64,000 nt of DNA from Acidovorax sp. T1 (GCF_002176815.1 NZ_CP021648.1:4034002-4098001); one strand, 5' to 3'; shown: positions 1 to 9,884, numbered from the stretch's first letter. The notes: generated by a model not told the origin, from the sequence alone. Translations and numbers: made by a program.

Positions 1-1688
<1,688 letters not shown>

Positions 1689-1696
1689 CCCGCCTC

Positions 1697-1753
1697 AATT
1701 TTTGGCATTTTCAGCTCCCAGCGCTTACACGGTAAGCCCTGGGAGCTATTTAT
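1697..1753 (+). repeat. Interspersed palindrome, copy 1 (also hairpin after purB)
   Basis: Arms AGCTCCCAG and CTGGGAGCT enclose a CGCTTACACGGTAAGC core, followed by ATTTATTTG. It resembles the ~50-bp palindrome family seen elsewhere in the window and could serve as the purB transcription terminator. Confidence 0.6.
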
Positions 1754-1769
1754 TTGTGAGCACAAAACC

Positions 1770-2330
1770 ATGGCCATCAAATCCACCATCTTCAAGGCGA
1801 ACCTGCAAATCGCCGACATTGACCACGGCTACTATGCCGACCACGCGCTCACGCTGGCCCGCCACCCGAGCGAGACCGACGAGCGCATGATGGTGCGGCT
1901 GGCGGCCCTGGCCATTGCAGCGCACCAGCTCAACGACCTGTGCAACGGCGATGCCACCCTGGCGTTTGGCGCGGGACTGTCCGACCCGGACGACCCTGAT
2001 GCCTCGCTGACCGACTTCACCGGCCGCAAGCGCGTGTGGATCGAAGTGGGTCAGCCCGAGGACAAGCCGCTCACCAAGGCCTGCAGCAAGGCCGATTCGG
2101 TCATCGTGTATTGCTTCAACCACGCCGCCGAGATCTGGTGGAAGGGCATCGAAACCAAGCTCTCGCGCCTGGAAAAACTGCAGGTCTGGCGCATTCCCAC
2201 CGAGGCTTCGCAAGCGCTGGCGCAGCTGGCCGAACGCAGCATGCAGCTGCAGGCCACGGTGCAGGAGGGGGCCATCACCCTCAGCAGCACCCAGGGCAGC
2301 GTGCATGTGGAGCCCGTGCGCTGGAAATAA
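1770..2330 (+). CDS. yaeQ: YaeQ family protein
   Basis: 186 residues, full length for YaeQ (about 181 in Escherichia coli). The opening MAIKSTIFKANLQIADID, the LARHPSETDERMMVRL segment, VWIEVGQPE and the WWKG motif all follow the family. YaeQ proteins adopt a PD-(D/E)XK nuclease-like fold; the cellular role is poorly defined, with an old link to transcription elongation of haemolysin genes. Start ATG at 1770. It stands alone downstream of purB, and a palindromic repeat follows. Confidence 0.93.
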   Translation: MAIKSTIFKANLQIADIDHGYYADHALTLARHPSETDERMMVRLAALAIAAHQLNDLCNGDATLAFGAGLSDPDDPDASLTDFTGRKRVWIEVGQPEDKPLTKACSKADSVIVYCFNHAAEIWWKGIETKLSRLEKLQVWRIPTEASQALAQLAERSMQLQATVQEGAITLSSTQGSVHVEPVRWK

Positions 2331-2345
2331 GGCGCCGGGTTTTGC

Positions 2346-2397
2346 ATAAAACTGGCTGCTAGCGCTTTCCCATCAAGCGCTAACAGCTATCAAAATA
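2346..2397 (+). repeat. Interspersed palindrome, copy 2
   Basis: TAGCGCTT (2360-2367) and AAGCGCTA (2375-2382) form an 8-bp stem; the outer AGCTATC flank typical of the family is present. It lies between the convergent yaeQ and the DUF1289 gene. Confidence 0.75.
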
Positions 2398-2403
2398 AGA
2401 GCA

Positions 2404-2838
2404 TCAGTCGCGCGGCATGAGCGCGCCGCTGGGCCCTTCGGCCGCGCGTTCGGCGTAGCGGTTGAAGCGCCAGGCGGTGTGTTCCAGCGTGATGCGGCGC
2501 CACACGGCGCGCTTTTCGGCGGGGCCCATGGCGGGCCACAACTGCACCTCGTCAAAGCTGCGCCCGCAGCCCTTGCACCAGTCGTCGCCCTGGCTGGTCG
2601 AGCAGATGGCGATGCACGGCGTGTCGGGCGTGGTGTCGTACCAGGCCAGCCAGGCGGCCCGCGCCGGCGCCGGCAGGCTTTGCTCGTCGGCCTCGTCTTC
2701 GTGGCGGAACACCATGCGCGCATACACCTCGCCCAGCGCGCTGATCTCGGGCGCCAGCGCCGCCCCAGCAGTGGCGGGCGCGCGCTCGCGCCAGTGGTTG
2801 ATGGCGGCTTCGATGTCGGTGATGTGGATGGCGGCCAT
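2404..2838 (-). CDS. DUF3717/DUF1289 two-domain protein
   Basis: 144 residues. The N-terminal part (about 1-70) begins MAAIHITDIEAAINHWRER, typical of DUF3717, a short domain of Burkholderiales. The C-terminal part carries the four-cysteine pattern of DUF1289: C-x3-C, then CKGC, followed by a Trp-rich helix, and presumably binds metal or an Fe-S cluster. The ATG at 2838 is preferred over one 36 bases upstream because it opens directly on the DUF3717 sequence. Function unknown. It is convergent with yaeQ. Confidence 0.75.
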   Translation of the reverse strand: MAAIHITDIEAAINHWRERAPATAGAALAPEISALGEVYARMVFRHEDEADEQSLPAPARAAWLAWYDTTPDTPCIAICSTSQGDDWCKGCGRSFDEVQLWPAMGPAEKRAVWRRITLEHTAWRFNRYAERAAEGPSGALMPRD

Positions 2839-2960
2839 GGCGTGCAGTTGCAGCAAGAGGGGGCAACGGGGCACGGATCATAGCCGCGCGGCGTGCCCCG
2901 GGCGGGGCGCCACGCCGGTGGCCCTGTCTGGCGCGGGGGCGGGCGAGCGGGCTTTGCGTA

Positions 2961-3018
2961 CTCCTGTTTTGATAGCTTCCTGCGCTTGCCAGCAAAGCGC
3001 TTGAGGCCGATTTCTCTT
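2961..3018 (-). repeat. Interspersed palindrome, copy 3
   Basis: GATAGCTTCCTGCGCTTGCC followed by AGCAAAGCGCTTGAGGCCGA: same layout as the other copies (GATAGCT, TGCGCTT/AAGCGCTT stem, GAGGCCGATTTC flank). It lies between the DUF1289 gene and the manganese riboswitch. Confidence 0.75.
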
Positions 3019-3085
3019 GAATAATGGCCCACAAAACCATGGTTTCTGGCTTGCACGCCCCGCGCGGCCTGTGTTCCAATCGCCG

Positions 3086-3238
3086 CTTCGAAGGGGAGTA
3101 GCTCCCGACATGTGTTCCGACCGAGGCAGTCATTGGCGATCGGGGGCATGGCATCGGAACCGTCGTCAATACGAAGCATCGCTTCCGGCGGTCCGGGTTC
3201 GGCACACACCAGGGTGCCGAACCGAGCAAGACCTTTGA
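3086..3238 (+). ncRNA. yybP-ykoY (manganese) riboswitch upstream of terC
   Basis: Conserved yybP-ykoY elements are read in order: P1 strand TCGAAGG running into GGGGAGTAGC (from about 3088), the internal GTCGTCAATACGAAGC block (about 3162), and GAGCAAGACCTTTGA closing P1 (about 3223-3238). Downstream, TTGAT and ATCAA arms flanking GGGCCCACCGTGGGC (3235-3263) could be the expression platform. This class senses Mn2+ and switches on exporters of the TerC, MntP and UPF0016 families, which fits the TerC gene that follows. The class is established; its action here is inferred. Confidence 0.85.
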
Positions 3239-3395
3239 TGGGCCCACCGTGGGCTGATCAAGGCCGTCACCTCGCCATCTCTGCCCCTGGTGGCACGCCC
3301 CTGATCCGCCCACAGCAAGCCTCCTATCCCCGGGACGAACTCGGCGCTACAGTCGCAGCCGGGTCGTCCTTTTGCCCTTTGATATTGAGGAATTT

Positions 3396-4124
3396 ATGGA
3401 CTTTTTGGCATCGCCCGAATTCTGGCTGGCACTCGGCCAGATCATCATCATCGACATCCTGCTGGGTGGCGACAACGCGGTGGTCATTGCGCTGGCCTGC
3501 CGCAAACTGCCGCCCGCCCAGCGCACCAAGGGCATCATCTGGGGCACGGCCGGTGCCATCGTGCTGCGTGTGATCCTGATCGCGTTTGCCATGACGCTGC
3601 TGGCGCTGCCTTTCCTCAAGTTCGTGGGCGCGCTGCTGCTGGTATGGATTGGCGTGAAGCTGCTGGCCCCCGATGAAGACGGCCATGGCGACATCCAGAC
3701 CAGCGACAAGCTGCTGGCCGCCATCAAGACCATCATCGTTGCCGACCTGGTGATGAGTGTGGACAACGTGATCGCCATTGCGGGCGCCGCGCAGAACGCG
3801 GGCGAACACCAGTTCCTGCTGGTGGTGCTGGGCCTGCTGATTTCCATCCCGATCATCGTCTGGGGCAGCCAGCTGGTCATCAAGCTGATGGAGCGCTTCC
3901 CCATCATCATCACGCTCGGCGGCATGCTGCTGGGCTGGATTGCGGGCGGCATGCTGGTGACCGACCCCGTCTTCTCCAACCCTGACAAGTGGCAGTGGAT
4001 GTTCAAGATTGCGCAAACCGACACCATCCGCTACGCGGCCAGCGTGGCCGGCGCCTTGCTGGTGTTTGTGGCTGGCAAGGCCATTTTGGCGCGCCGCGCC
4101 GCCGCCGCGCCTGCACAGGGCTGA
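3396..4124 (+). CDS. TerC family membrane protein, likely manganese exporter
   Basis: 242 residues, with about seven hydrophobic helices. The paired acidic motifs of the family, GGDNAVV near residue 26 and SVDNVIA near residue 120, are present inside membrane segments. Start ATG at 3396 is preferred over 3372: a GAGG lies seven bases before it and family members open MDFL-x-SPEFW. It sits behind a yybP-ykoY riboswitch, which supports Mn2+ export rather than the older tellurite label. A truncated paralogue lies at 19757-20060. Confidence 0.9.
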   Translation: MDFLASPEFWLALGQIIIIDILLGGDNAVVIALACRKLPPAQRTKGIIWGTAGAIVLRVILIAFAMTLLALPFLKFVGALLLVWIGVKLLAPDEDGHGDIQTSDKLLAAIKTIIVADLVMSVDNVIAIAGAAQNAGEHQFLLVVLGLLISIPIIVWGSQLVIKLMERFPIIITLGGMLLGWIAGGMLVTDPVFSNPDKWQWMFKIAQTDTIRYAASVAGALLVFVAGKAILARRAAAAPAQG

Positions 4125-4177
4125 GGGCAAACGTAAACCCGCCGGTGCGCGAACCGTCAAACCGGCGAATGGGCTAG

Positions 4178-4206
4178 CGCAAAGGGGGCACTATGCCCCC
4201 TTTGTC
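4178..4206 (+). terminator. Rho-independent terminator after terC
   Basis: CAAAGGGGGCA, loop CTA, TGCCCCCTTTG then TCATG. A strong symmetrical GC hairpin 55 bases after the terC stop. The T tract is short. Confidence 0.6.
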
Positions 4207-4229
4207 ATGCTCCCGCCTCTGGAGGTGGT

Positions 4230-4682
4230 ATGGACAAAGTCATCGTGTACGTGGACGACGCAGCCCATGCGCAGCAGATCCTGGCGCCCTTGCTGGCGGG
4301 CGAGGCGGCTGCCGGAACGCACTGGGTGCTGGTGGCCTGCGCCCCGCGCATGACGCACCGCGTCAGCAAGTGGGTGAGCCACCGCGCCCGCGAAAACTGG
4401 CGCGACAAATGGGCCGACAAGCTTTTTGCGCAGCTGCTGCCGTGGCTGCGGTCGGGCAGCCACGGCAACGTGACAACCGTGCTGGCCAAAGGCCCCTTGC
4501 CCGAGCTGGCCACGCAATTGCAGGCCGAACTGGGTGCCGCCCGTGTGGTCGATGCCCGCCGGCCCAAGCTGGATGCCGCCGCCGACCTGTCGTCCGCTGC
4601 GTCGGCCCGCCTGTTGTTTCCGGGCACCTTGCCCGGCCTGCTGACCGGGCTGGGCGCACTGCTGGTGCTGGACATGGCCTGA
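4230..4682 (+). CDS. Hypothetical protein, UspA-like N-terminal strand
   Basis: 150 residues starting MDKVIVYVDDAAHAQQILAP, preceded by a good GGAGGT ribosome site four bases before the ATG. The opening beta strand/helix pattern and alternating hydrophobic segments recall a universal-stress or Rossmann-like fold, but no catalytic or nucleotide-binding motif is clear. The C terminus (about 128-150) is hydrophobic, LLFPGTLPGLLTGLGALLVL, and might touch a membrane. Not recognised as a named family; function unknown. Confidence 0.6.
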   Translation: MDKVIVYVDDAAHAQQILAPLLAGEAAAGTHWVLVACAPRMTHRVSKWVSHRARENWRDKWADKLFAQLLPWLRSGSHGNVTTVLAKGPLPELATQLQAELGAARVVDARRPKLDAAADLSSAASARLLFPGTLPGLLTGLGALLVLDMA

Positions 4683-4793
4683 TCCGATCACCCAGGCTTC
4701 GACGCGCAGCCTGTGGTGTCGTGTTTCAAGAACGCCGCCACCAGCCAGCGCGCCCGGCCGCCTGCAAAGCCAGCCCGGTGTTATTGTGCGCGC

Positions 4794-5147
4794 ATGAAAC
4801 TCCTACTCAAATGGCTGCTCAGCGCTGCGGCACTGCTGCTGGTGGCTTACCTCTACAGCGGCGTGCAGGTGCAAAGCTTTACCTCGGCCCTGATTGCCGC
4901 GCTGGTCATCGGTCTGTTCAATGCCGTGCTGCGCCCCGTGCTGGTGGTGCTGACGCTGCCGGTGACCATCGTCACCGTGGGCCTGTTTCTCTTTGTGATC
5001 AACGCCCTGATGTTCTGGGCCGCCGCGGGCGTGCTGGGCGGTTTTCATGTCACCGGCTTTGGCGCGGCCCTGCTGGGCTCGCTGATCTATTCGGTGCTGG
5101 GCTTGCTGATCGAATCAGCGCTCGGCGGCCTGTTCCTTCAAAAGTAG
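4794..5147 (+). CDS. Phage-holin-4-like small membrane protein
   Basis: 117 residues with four hydrophobic segments: an N-terminal MKLLLKWLLSAAALLLVAYL helix, then helices around 35-58, 62-82 and 90-113. The NAVLRPVLVVLTLPVTI stretch is typical of the widespread Phage_holin_4_2/DUF360 family, a membrane protein of unknown role rather than a real phage holin. Start ATG at 4794. Its 3' end overlaps the convergent bepA by 33 bases. Confidence 0.8.
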   Translation: MKLLLKWLLSAAALLLVAYLYSGVQVQSFTSALIAALVIGLFNAVLRPVLVVLTLPVTIVTVGLFLFVINALMFWAAAGVLGGFHVTGFGAALLGSLIYSVLGLLIESALGGLFLQK

Positions 5148-6698
5148 CTCCATCGCACGCAGCCGCGTGTCGATGATGGACACCTCGATGTAGTCGGCGG
5201 CGCTGCTGCTTTTGCGCGCCAGGTCTTGCCCGGCCTTGAAGCGGTCCACCGCGGCGGCATAGTCGTAACGGGCGGCGTGCGATTCGGCTTCGGCGCGCAC
5301 GGCCCGCAGCGGCTGCCCCTGCGCCTGCCAGGCGCTCGCCAGCAGTTGCCACACCGTCGCATCGTGCGGGTGGGTGGCCACCCAGGTCTGCAGGGCGCCG
5401 GTTACCTCGGCGGGGCGGCCCACGCGCAGCAGGGCCTGGGTGCGCAGCACCAGCTCTGGTCGGCCGGAGCCCTGGGGCAAACGCTGCAGCGCGGCCTCGG
5501 GCAGGCCGGCAGCCAGCTCGATCTCGGCCGCCAGCCGCTGCGACTGGCGCTGGGCCGCCGCATCGCCCCGCACCACCTCGTCCAGCTTGGCCTGGGCCGT
5601 GCGTGCAGCCGCAAAATCCCGCAGCTGGTTGCTGGCCAGCGCGGCGGTGTACAGCGCCGCAGCGCGGCGCGCGGCGGGCTGGCTGGCAAAGCCGGTGCTC
5701 TGGGGCTCGGCAATCCACAGCCGCAGCGCATCCACCCCAGGGTTTGCCAGCACACGGGCCCGGGCCGCCACCATGGCGTGCTCCAGGCTGGGCGGCAGTG
5801 GTGGTGCCGCGCCGCCCGGCGGCAGCCGCGAGTGCATGTCGGCCATGCGCTGGGTGGTCAGCGGGTGGCTGCGCAAATAGGGCCACGAGCCGTTGTCGTT
5901 GAGGCGGTTGGCCTGCTGCAGCTTGTCAAACATGCTCACAAAGCCCTGGGGTGCAAACCCCGAGGGCTCCATCAGCCCGTAGCCGATGCGGTCGGCCTCG
6001 CGCTCCATGTCGCGCGAAAAATTGAGCTGGTTCTGGATGGCCACCGCCTGGCCGCCCACCATCATGGCCTGCGCGGCCCCAGGGTTCTTGCTGGCGGCCA
6101 GCGCGGCCAGCACCATGGCACCCACCAGCAGGGGCGTCTGGCGGCCTTGCTGCGCGATCAGGCGCGAGATATGGCGCTGGGTGACATGGCTCAGCTCGTG
6201 CGCCAGCACCGAGGCCAGCTCGTCGCGCGTGGCCACCACGCCGATCAGCCCCAGGTGCACGCCCAGGTAGCCACCGGGCAGCGCAAAGGCATTGACCGTG
6301 CGGTCGCGCCCCAGCAGCACCTCCCAGGCAAAGCGCTCATCGAGCTCGGGCGAGAGCTCGCCGCGCGCGCGTGCAGCCGCCAGCAGCGCCTGCCACAGCC
6401 CCTGCACATATTCCACCAGCACCGGGTCATCGATGTAATCGGGGTCGCGGTACAGCTCGCGGATGATGCGGTCGCCCAGGCGGCGCTCTTCGCCCGTGGT
6501 GAGGGCGCTGCCATCGCCCAGGGTGGGCAGGGCGGGCTGGGCCGCAACAGGCAGAGCGGCACCCGCGCCAACCGCTATCAATAAAGAAGCTATCAGCGCA
6601 CGCCCAGAAAGCGCTGGAGGCGAATTTTGATGAATTTTTTGTGCAGCCAAAGAGGCATCAGCCCAAGGCATTGCAGGGGTGCGTTTGCGGTTCCACAT
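5115..6698 (-). CDS. bepA: BepA/YfgC-type periplasmic M48 metalloprotease with TPR region
   Basis: 527 residues. An exported M48 zinc peptidase that acts in outer-membrane protein assembly and quality control. The HELSH zinc motif lies at about residue 167, with the downstream EREADRIG supplying the third ligand. The second half is Ala/Leu-rich helical repeats, as in the TPR domain of BepA. The signal peptide core (ALIASLLIAVGAGAALPVAAQ) is preceded by an unusually long N-region, and the part from about residue 20 to 43 is encoded by a copy of the interspersed palindrome. Starts at 6698 or slightly upstream are both possible. It is divergent from moaC. Confidence 0.88.
   Translation of the reverse strand: MWNRKRTPAMPWADASLAAQKIHQNSPPALSGRALIASLLIAVGAGAALPVAAQPALPTLGDGSALTTGEERRLGDRIIRELYRDPDYIDDPVLVEYVQGLWQALLAAARARGELSPELDERFAWEVLLGRDRTVNAFALPGGYLGVHLGLIGVVATRDELASVLAHELSHVTQRHISRLIAQQGRQTPLLVGAMVLAALAASKNPGAAQAMMVGGQAVAIQNQLNFSRDMEREADRIGYGLMEPSGFAPQGFVSMFDKLQQANRLNDNGSWPYLRSHPLTTQRMADMHSRLPPGGAAPPLPPSLEHAMVAARARVLANPGVDALRLWIAEPQSTGFASQPAARRAAALYTAALASNQLRDFAAARTAQAKLDEVVRGDAAAQRQSQRLAAEIELAAGLPEAALQRLPQGSGRPELVLRTQALLRVGRPAEVTGALQTWVATHPHDATVWQLLASAWQAQGQPLRAVRAEAESHAARYDYAAAVDRFKAGQDLARKSSSAADYIEVSIIDTRLRAMELLLKEQAAER
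6571..6640 (-). repeat. Interspersed palindrome, copy 4, inside bepA
   Basis: Contains GATAGCT, a TGCGC..CCAGAAAGCGCT stem and the GGAGGCGAATTTTGATGAATT flank of the family, entirely within the translated N terminus of bepA. It keeps the reading frame open and encodes part of the signal peptide. Confidence 0.65.
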
Positions 6699-6756
6699 GC
6701 ACGTATGATGCCCCTTCGCCCAAATGTTTCCCACCGATTCACCTGGTTACCACGCC

Positions 6757-7242
6757 ATGTCCGCACTCACCCACTTTGACGCCCAGGGCCAGGCCCACAT
6801 GGTTGACGTGGCCGCCAAGGCCGCCACGCACCGCATCGCCATCGCCAGCGGCCGCATTGACATGCTGCCCGCCACCCTGGCCCTCATCGAAGCCGGCACC
6901 GCCAAAAAAGGCGACGTGCTGGGCATCGCCCGCATCGCCGGCATCATGGCGGCCAAAAAAACGAGTGACCTGATTCCGCTGTGCCACCCGCTGGCACTGA
7001 CCCGCGTTGCTATTGAATTTGAAGCTGCCAGCGCACGCCAGCCGGGCGCTACAGGCATATTTTGTGCTGCAACCGTAGAAACCGTCGGCCCCACCGGCGT
7101 CGAGATGGAAGCCCTCACCGCCGTGCAAATTGCCCTGCTCACCATCTACGACATGTGCAAGGCCGTGGACCGCGGCATGTCCATCCACGACGTGCGCGTG
7201 GTGGAAAAGCACGGGGGCAAATCAGGGAGCTTGGTGGCGTGA
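6757..7242 (+). CDS. moaC: Cyclic pyranopterin monophosphate synthase
   Basis: 161 residues, the normal size. MoaC works with MoaA to turn GTP into cyclic pyranopterin monophosphate in molybdenum cofactor synthesis. The hallmark segments [36 protein letters not shown] and [11 protein letters not shown] are all present, ending with KHGGKSG. ATG at 6757 gives MSALTHFD as in relatives. A variable loop (about residues 84-104) is encoded by a copy of the interspersed palindrome without loss of frame. Confidence 0.96.
   Translation: MSALTHFDAQGQAHMVDVAAKAATHRIAIASGRIDMLPATLALIEAGTAKKGDVLGIARIAGIMAAKKTSDLIPLCHPLALTRVAIEFEAASARQPGATGIFCAATVETVGPTGVEMEALTAVQIALLTIYDMCKAVDRGMSIHDVRVVEKHGGKSGSLVA
7007..7067 (+). 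repeat. Interspersed palindrome, copy 5, inside moaC
   Basis: TTGCTATTGAATTTGAAGCT, then CCAGCGCACGCC/GGGCGCTACAGG arms and the GCATATTTTGTG flank. It matches the family layout and is translated in frame within a non-conserved loop of MoaC. Confidence 0.6.
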
Positions 7243-7307
7243 AATGCTGCCCGCCCAACTGCCTGCGCAACGACAATAGGCCACACCCCTTGCCTGGAGA
7301 TGCTGCC

Positions 7308-7922
7308 ATGACCGTCCCCGCCACCAAACCACAGTTCGATGCCCCGTCCTACCTCGCCTGGGAGGCCGAGCAGCCCGAAAAACACGAATACCTCGATGGC
7401 GAAGTGTTTGCCATGGCCGGAGCCTCCGAATCCCATGTCACCCTGGCCGGCAACCTGTTCATGGCCCTGCGCAACCACCTGCGGGGCAGCCCGTGCAGCG
7501 TCTTTATCTCGGACATGAAATTGCAGGTGGAGGCCGACAACGCCTTCTTCTACCCCGACGTCTTCGTTACCTGCGCCGAATCCGACCGCGCCCACAGCCA
7601 CTACAAGGCCGCGCCCAGCCTGGTGGTGGAAGTGCTCTCGCCCACCACATCGGCCTACGACCGGGGCGCCAAATTTGCCGCCTACCGCAAACTGCCCAGC
7701 CTGCGCGAATACGCGCTGGTGGACACGGAACGCCTGAGCATCGACCTGTTTCGCCGCGACGAAACCGGCCACTGGGTGCTGTACCCGTCTGAGGGCGGGG
7801 ACACGGTGGAATTTGCCAGCGTGGGGCTGAACGTGGCGGTGGATCGGGTGTATGAGGACGTCAACATGGAGGAAAAAGAATCTCCGTTGAATGATGCTCA
7901 GACCTCAATATCAAGAAATTAA
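7308..7922 (+). CDS. Uma2 family endonuclease (DUF820)
   Basis: 204 residues. The Uma2 pattern is visible: EKHEYLDGEVFAMAGAS near the N terminus, H-x-L-A-G-N-L, then the PD-(D/E)XK core SDMKLQVEADNAFFYPDVFV and LVVEVLSPTTSAYDRG-KF. These are predicted restriction-like nucleases of unknown substrate that occur in many copies in some bacteria. ATG at 7308 follows a GGAG seven bases upstream. The stop codon is followed within 6 bases by the first GGGGTCAGA-type palindrome of the accessory island. Confidence 0.85.
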   Translation: MTVPATKPQFDAPSYLAWEAEQPEKHEYLDGEVFAMAGASESHVTLAGNLFMALRNHLRGSPCSVFISDMKLQVEADNAFFYPDVFVTCAESDRAHSHYKAAPSLVVEVLSPTTSAYDRGAKFAAYRKLPSLREYALVDTERLSIDLFRRDETGHWVLYPSEGGDTVEFASVGLNVAVDRVYEDVNMEEKESPLNDAQTSISRN

Positions 7923-7928
7923 TTAGAA

Positions 7929-8053
7929 TCTGACCCCAATCTTTTCCTGCTGATACAGCGTGGCTGGCCGCAGAAACTCAGTTGCGCCCCGTTGATAAGG
8001 TGTTTGAGGCAATTAATAGGACTCTGACCCCCATTACGTTCTTTCTTGACCCC
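7929..8053 (-). repeat. GGGGTCAGA-type palindromes with 99-bp direct repeat, left copy
   Basis: TCTGACCCC at 7929-7937 and 8023-8031 and a degenerate TTGACCCCAATTG at 8046 flank a segment 7947-8045 repeated almost exactly at 8888-8986. It fills the space between the convergent Uma2 gene and ParE gene. Confidence 0.8.
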
Positions 8054-8086
8054 AATTGTTTCTTTGACTTGCTCGGCACAGGCCTG

Positions 8087-8380
8087 TCAAAAGACCACTC
8101 GCCGCACATCCTGGGCATGGTGCAAGACACGCAACACCGTGATGCCTTCATCGTCTGCCAGATAAAACAGGATATAGGGCGTTGAAGTAGGCCAACTGCG
8201 TACGCCATCAGCCAATTCTGGACGCGCTCGACCCATCAGCGGTTGAAGCAAAAGCGTATGGGTCTCTTCATCGATAGCATCCAACACGCGGTCGGCCGCT
8301 GGCTGGCTTTCCTCGGCAATATATAGCCAAGCCTCCAACAAATCGGTCTGCGCACTCTGTGCGAGCGTGACGCGAGCCAT
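8087..8380 (-). CDS. ParE/RelE-superfamily toxin
   Basis: 97 residues. Opens MARVTLAQSAQTDLLEAWLYIAE and contains GRARPEL-x-x-G-V-R and YILFYL, the ordinary ParE layout of two helices and a beta sheet. ParE toxins poison gyrase; related RelE toxins cut mRNA at the ribosome. The start overlaps the stop of the upstream antitoxin (TGATG at 8378-8382), so the two are translationally coupled. The 3' end runs into the repeat-filled gap. Confidence 0.88.
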   Translation of the reverse strand: MARVTLAQSAQTDLLEAWLYIAEESQPAADRVLDAIDEETHTLLLQPLMGRARPELADGVRSWPTSTPYILFYLADDEGITVLRVLHHAQDVRRVVF

Positions 8381-8655
8381 CAGTCGGCGCCTGGTTTAGA
8401 CCGCAATACAGCCCGCCCCTGCGCCTTGATCGCCGTCATGTCCATTGCACTGACCCGACCGGCATGGACATCGGCCACACCCTGCGCGATGTCCGCTTTA
8501 AGCGAAGCAAAACTGGCGGCTTGTACGGCTTGATAGGTTTCAAACAGACGCAATGCCTCACGAATGACTTCACTCGCGGAGCCGTACATGCCAGAGGCAA
8601 CATGGTCTCGCACACGGTTTTCAAGCTCGGCGGGCAGTGAGATATTCAGCGACAT
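8380..8655 (-). CDS. ParD-type ribbon-helix-helix antitoxin
   Basis: 91 residues. The N terminus MSLNISLPAELENRVRDHVASGMYGSASEVIREALRLFE is a clear CopG/ParD ribbon-helix-helix DNA-binding region; the C-terminal half is the flexible part that wraps the toxin. ATG at 8655 starts exactly on that domain. Expected to neutralise the downstream ParE-like toxin and repress the operon. Confidence 0.9.
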   Translation of the reverse strand: MSLNISLPAELENRVRDHVASGMYGSASEVIREALRLFETYQAVQAASFASLKADIAQGVADVHAGRVSAMDMTAIKAQGRAVLRSKPGAD

Positions 8656-8887
8656 GGTGAGAACCCTTGGTGTTGTCAATCTCTGCCATTTTATGCCACG
8701 CCCACACAAACGACCGATGATCCTTGCGTGTGCGGACTTCACCCAAGTTCTCCGGCTTGCTGCGCTTTTACGCAACCACTGCTGCGGCACGGCCCTCGAA
8801 GACGCTCTCCATGGGCTGTGTCGCAGAATCAATTGGAATCTGACCCCAATTGTTTCCTCAACCCATGGGAGGCCCCATGATCGACCA
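8656..8887. other. Intergenic stretch upstream of parD
   Basis: No gene found. It holds the presumed parDE promoter region near 8656-8700 and one palindrome (CAATTGGAATCTGACCCCAATTG, TCTGACCCC at 8839-8847) before the right 99-bp repeat. Confidence 0.5.
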
Positions 8888-8986
8888 CTGCTGATACAGC
8901 GTGGCTGGCCGCAGAAACTCAGTTGCGCCCCGTCGATAAGGTGTTTGAGGCAATTAATGGGAATCTGACCCCCATTACGTTCTTTC
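8888..8986 (-). repeat. 99-bp direct repeat, right copy, ending at tfpZ stop
   Basis: Same 99 bases as 7947-8045 with three differences seen. It includes a TCTGACCCC motif at 8964-8972 and ends inside the stop codon of the tfpZ-like gene (8985-8987). Confidence 0.85.
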
Positions 8987-9818
8987 AAAATCCATCCACG
9001 TGCACATATCCTCGCACACGGGCGGTGATGGGGTCTAACAGCACCACCCAGTCAGTGGCACGGCGGCTAACCAGAGGAAGCCAACGCAAGGCAATGGGAT
9101 CAGTTGTTTCTTCGGACTCACGGTTATTAATTGCGCTGACTACAGCGGCATCGATTAGCGCAGTTTGGCTTGGGTGTTTGGAGTGTAATTCAGGCAAAGG
9201 GCGAGCAAGTTGCAACACCTGCGGCACACTCAAAGCGTAGTCTTGCCACCAACTAAGGCGTTGGCTGGGTTCCACTCCTTGCAGCGATGCACTAATGCTA
9301 GCTAATTTTTCCTCCCCAGTGCGTGGATGGCGAATGCCAACAGTGCGTAGGCGTGACAAGCTCCATGGATGCGCCCACGTAGGTAACTTAGAGGCCTCGG
9401 TTTCATCCAGGTCAGCAAAACTAACCACCCTAAATCGATCAACCTCGTGCACCAACGCCACAGGACGGGCATAACTCATTGTGTTGACGCCGTAGCCCAG
9501 CGCCAGTAATTGAATGGCAGCAATCAGTGCTAAGTCGCGATGCAATTCGGTGCGGGGTTTCGTCGGATTGAAGAGCACCAACGTAAGCAGTGGGCCACAA
9601 ACCACATCGACACTGACAATCAACCAAAACAGCTTTTCACCACCTAATATTTCACGCAAGGGCGAAGGAAACCAAATGCCGAATATCAGCAAGCCCACCA
9701 ACCCTGCCACGGCAACGGATAACAGCAGATGAATAGTTGCAGCGCGCAGCGCGTGGGCACTGCGCTGTTTTAGCGATGCGGAAATCACATATGGATGGGT
9801 AAACACGGGCAAACTCAA
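8985..9818 (-). CDS. TfpX/TfpZ-family type IV pilin accessory protein
   Basis: 277 residues. About four hydrophobic helices occupy the first 115 residues, then a soluble region with HPRTGEE and a C-terminal RVRGYVHVDGF. This matches the TfpX/TfpZ family encoded just downstream of minor-variant pilins in Pseudomonas and relatives, needed for assembly of their cognate pilin. It lies directly after a type IV pilin gene on the same strand. No ATG lies near the start; TTG at 9818 or a GTG just inside are the options. The stop codon abuts the 99-bp repeat. Confidence 0.78.
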   Translation of the reverse strand: MSLPVFTHPYVISASLKQRSAHALRAATIHLLLSVAVAGLVGLLIFGIWFPSPLREILGGEKLFWLIVSVDVVCGPLLTLVLFNPTKPRTELHRDLALIAAIQLLALGYGVNTMSYARPVALVHEVDRFRVVSFADLDETEASKLPTWAHPWSLSRLRTVGIRHPRTGEEKLASISASLQGVEPSQRLSWWQDYALSVPQVLQLARPLPELHSKHPSQTALIDAAVVSAINNRESEETTDPIALRWLPLVSRRATDWVVLLDPITARVRGYVHVDGF

Positions 9819-9858
9819 TTTCAGGGGAGACGGTTAAGCTACTACGAGCGCCAACAAC

Positions 9859-9884
9859 AACGCCCGCAAGGGCGGGCGTTTTTT
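9859..9884 (-). terminator. Hairpin between pilin and tfpZ-like gene
   Basis: ACGCCCGC (9860-9867), loop AAGG, then GCGGGCGT and TTTTT on the plus strand. On the minus strand it lies 30 bases after the pilin stop and could attenuate read-through into the accessory gene, giving much more pilin than accessory protein. Confidence 0.65.

Noticed and set aside
4794..5147. Holin-like gene as a sign of a prophage
   Set aside because: The family is a common chromosomal membrane protein; no other phage genes are near.
8087..8655. RelBE rather than ParDE identity
   Set aside because: The antitoxin is a ParD-like ribbon-helix-helix with the parD-parE gene order; the toxin fits ParE at least as well, although activity cannot be proven by reading.
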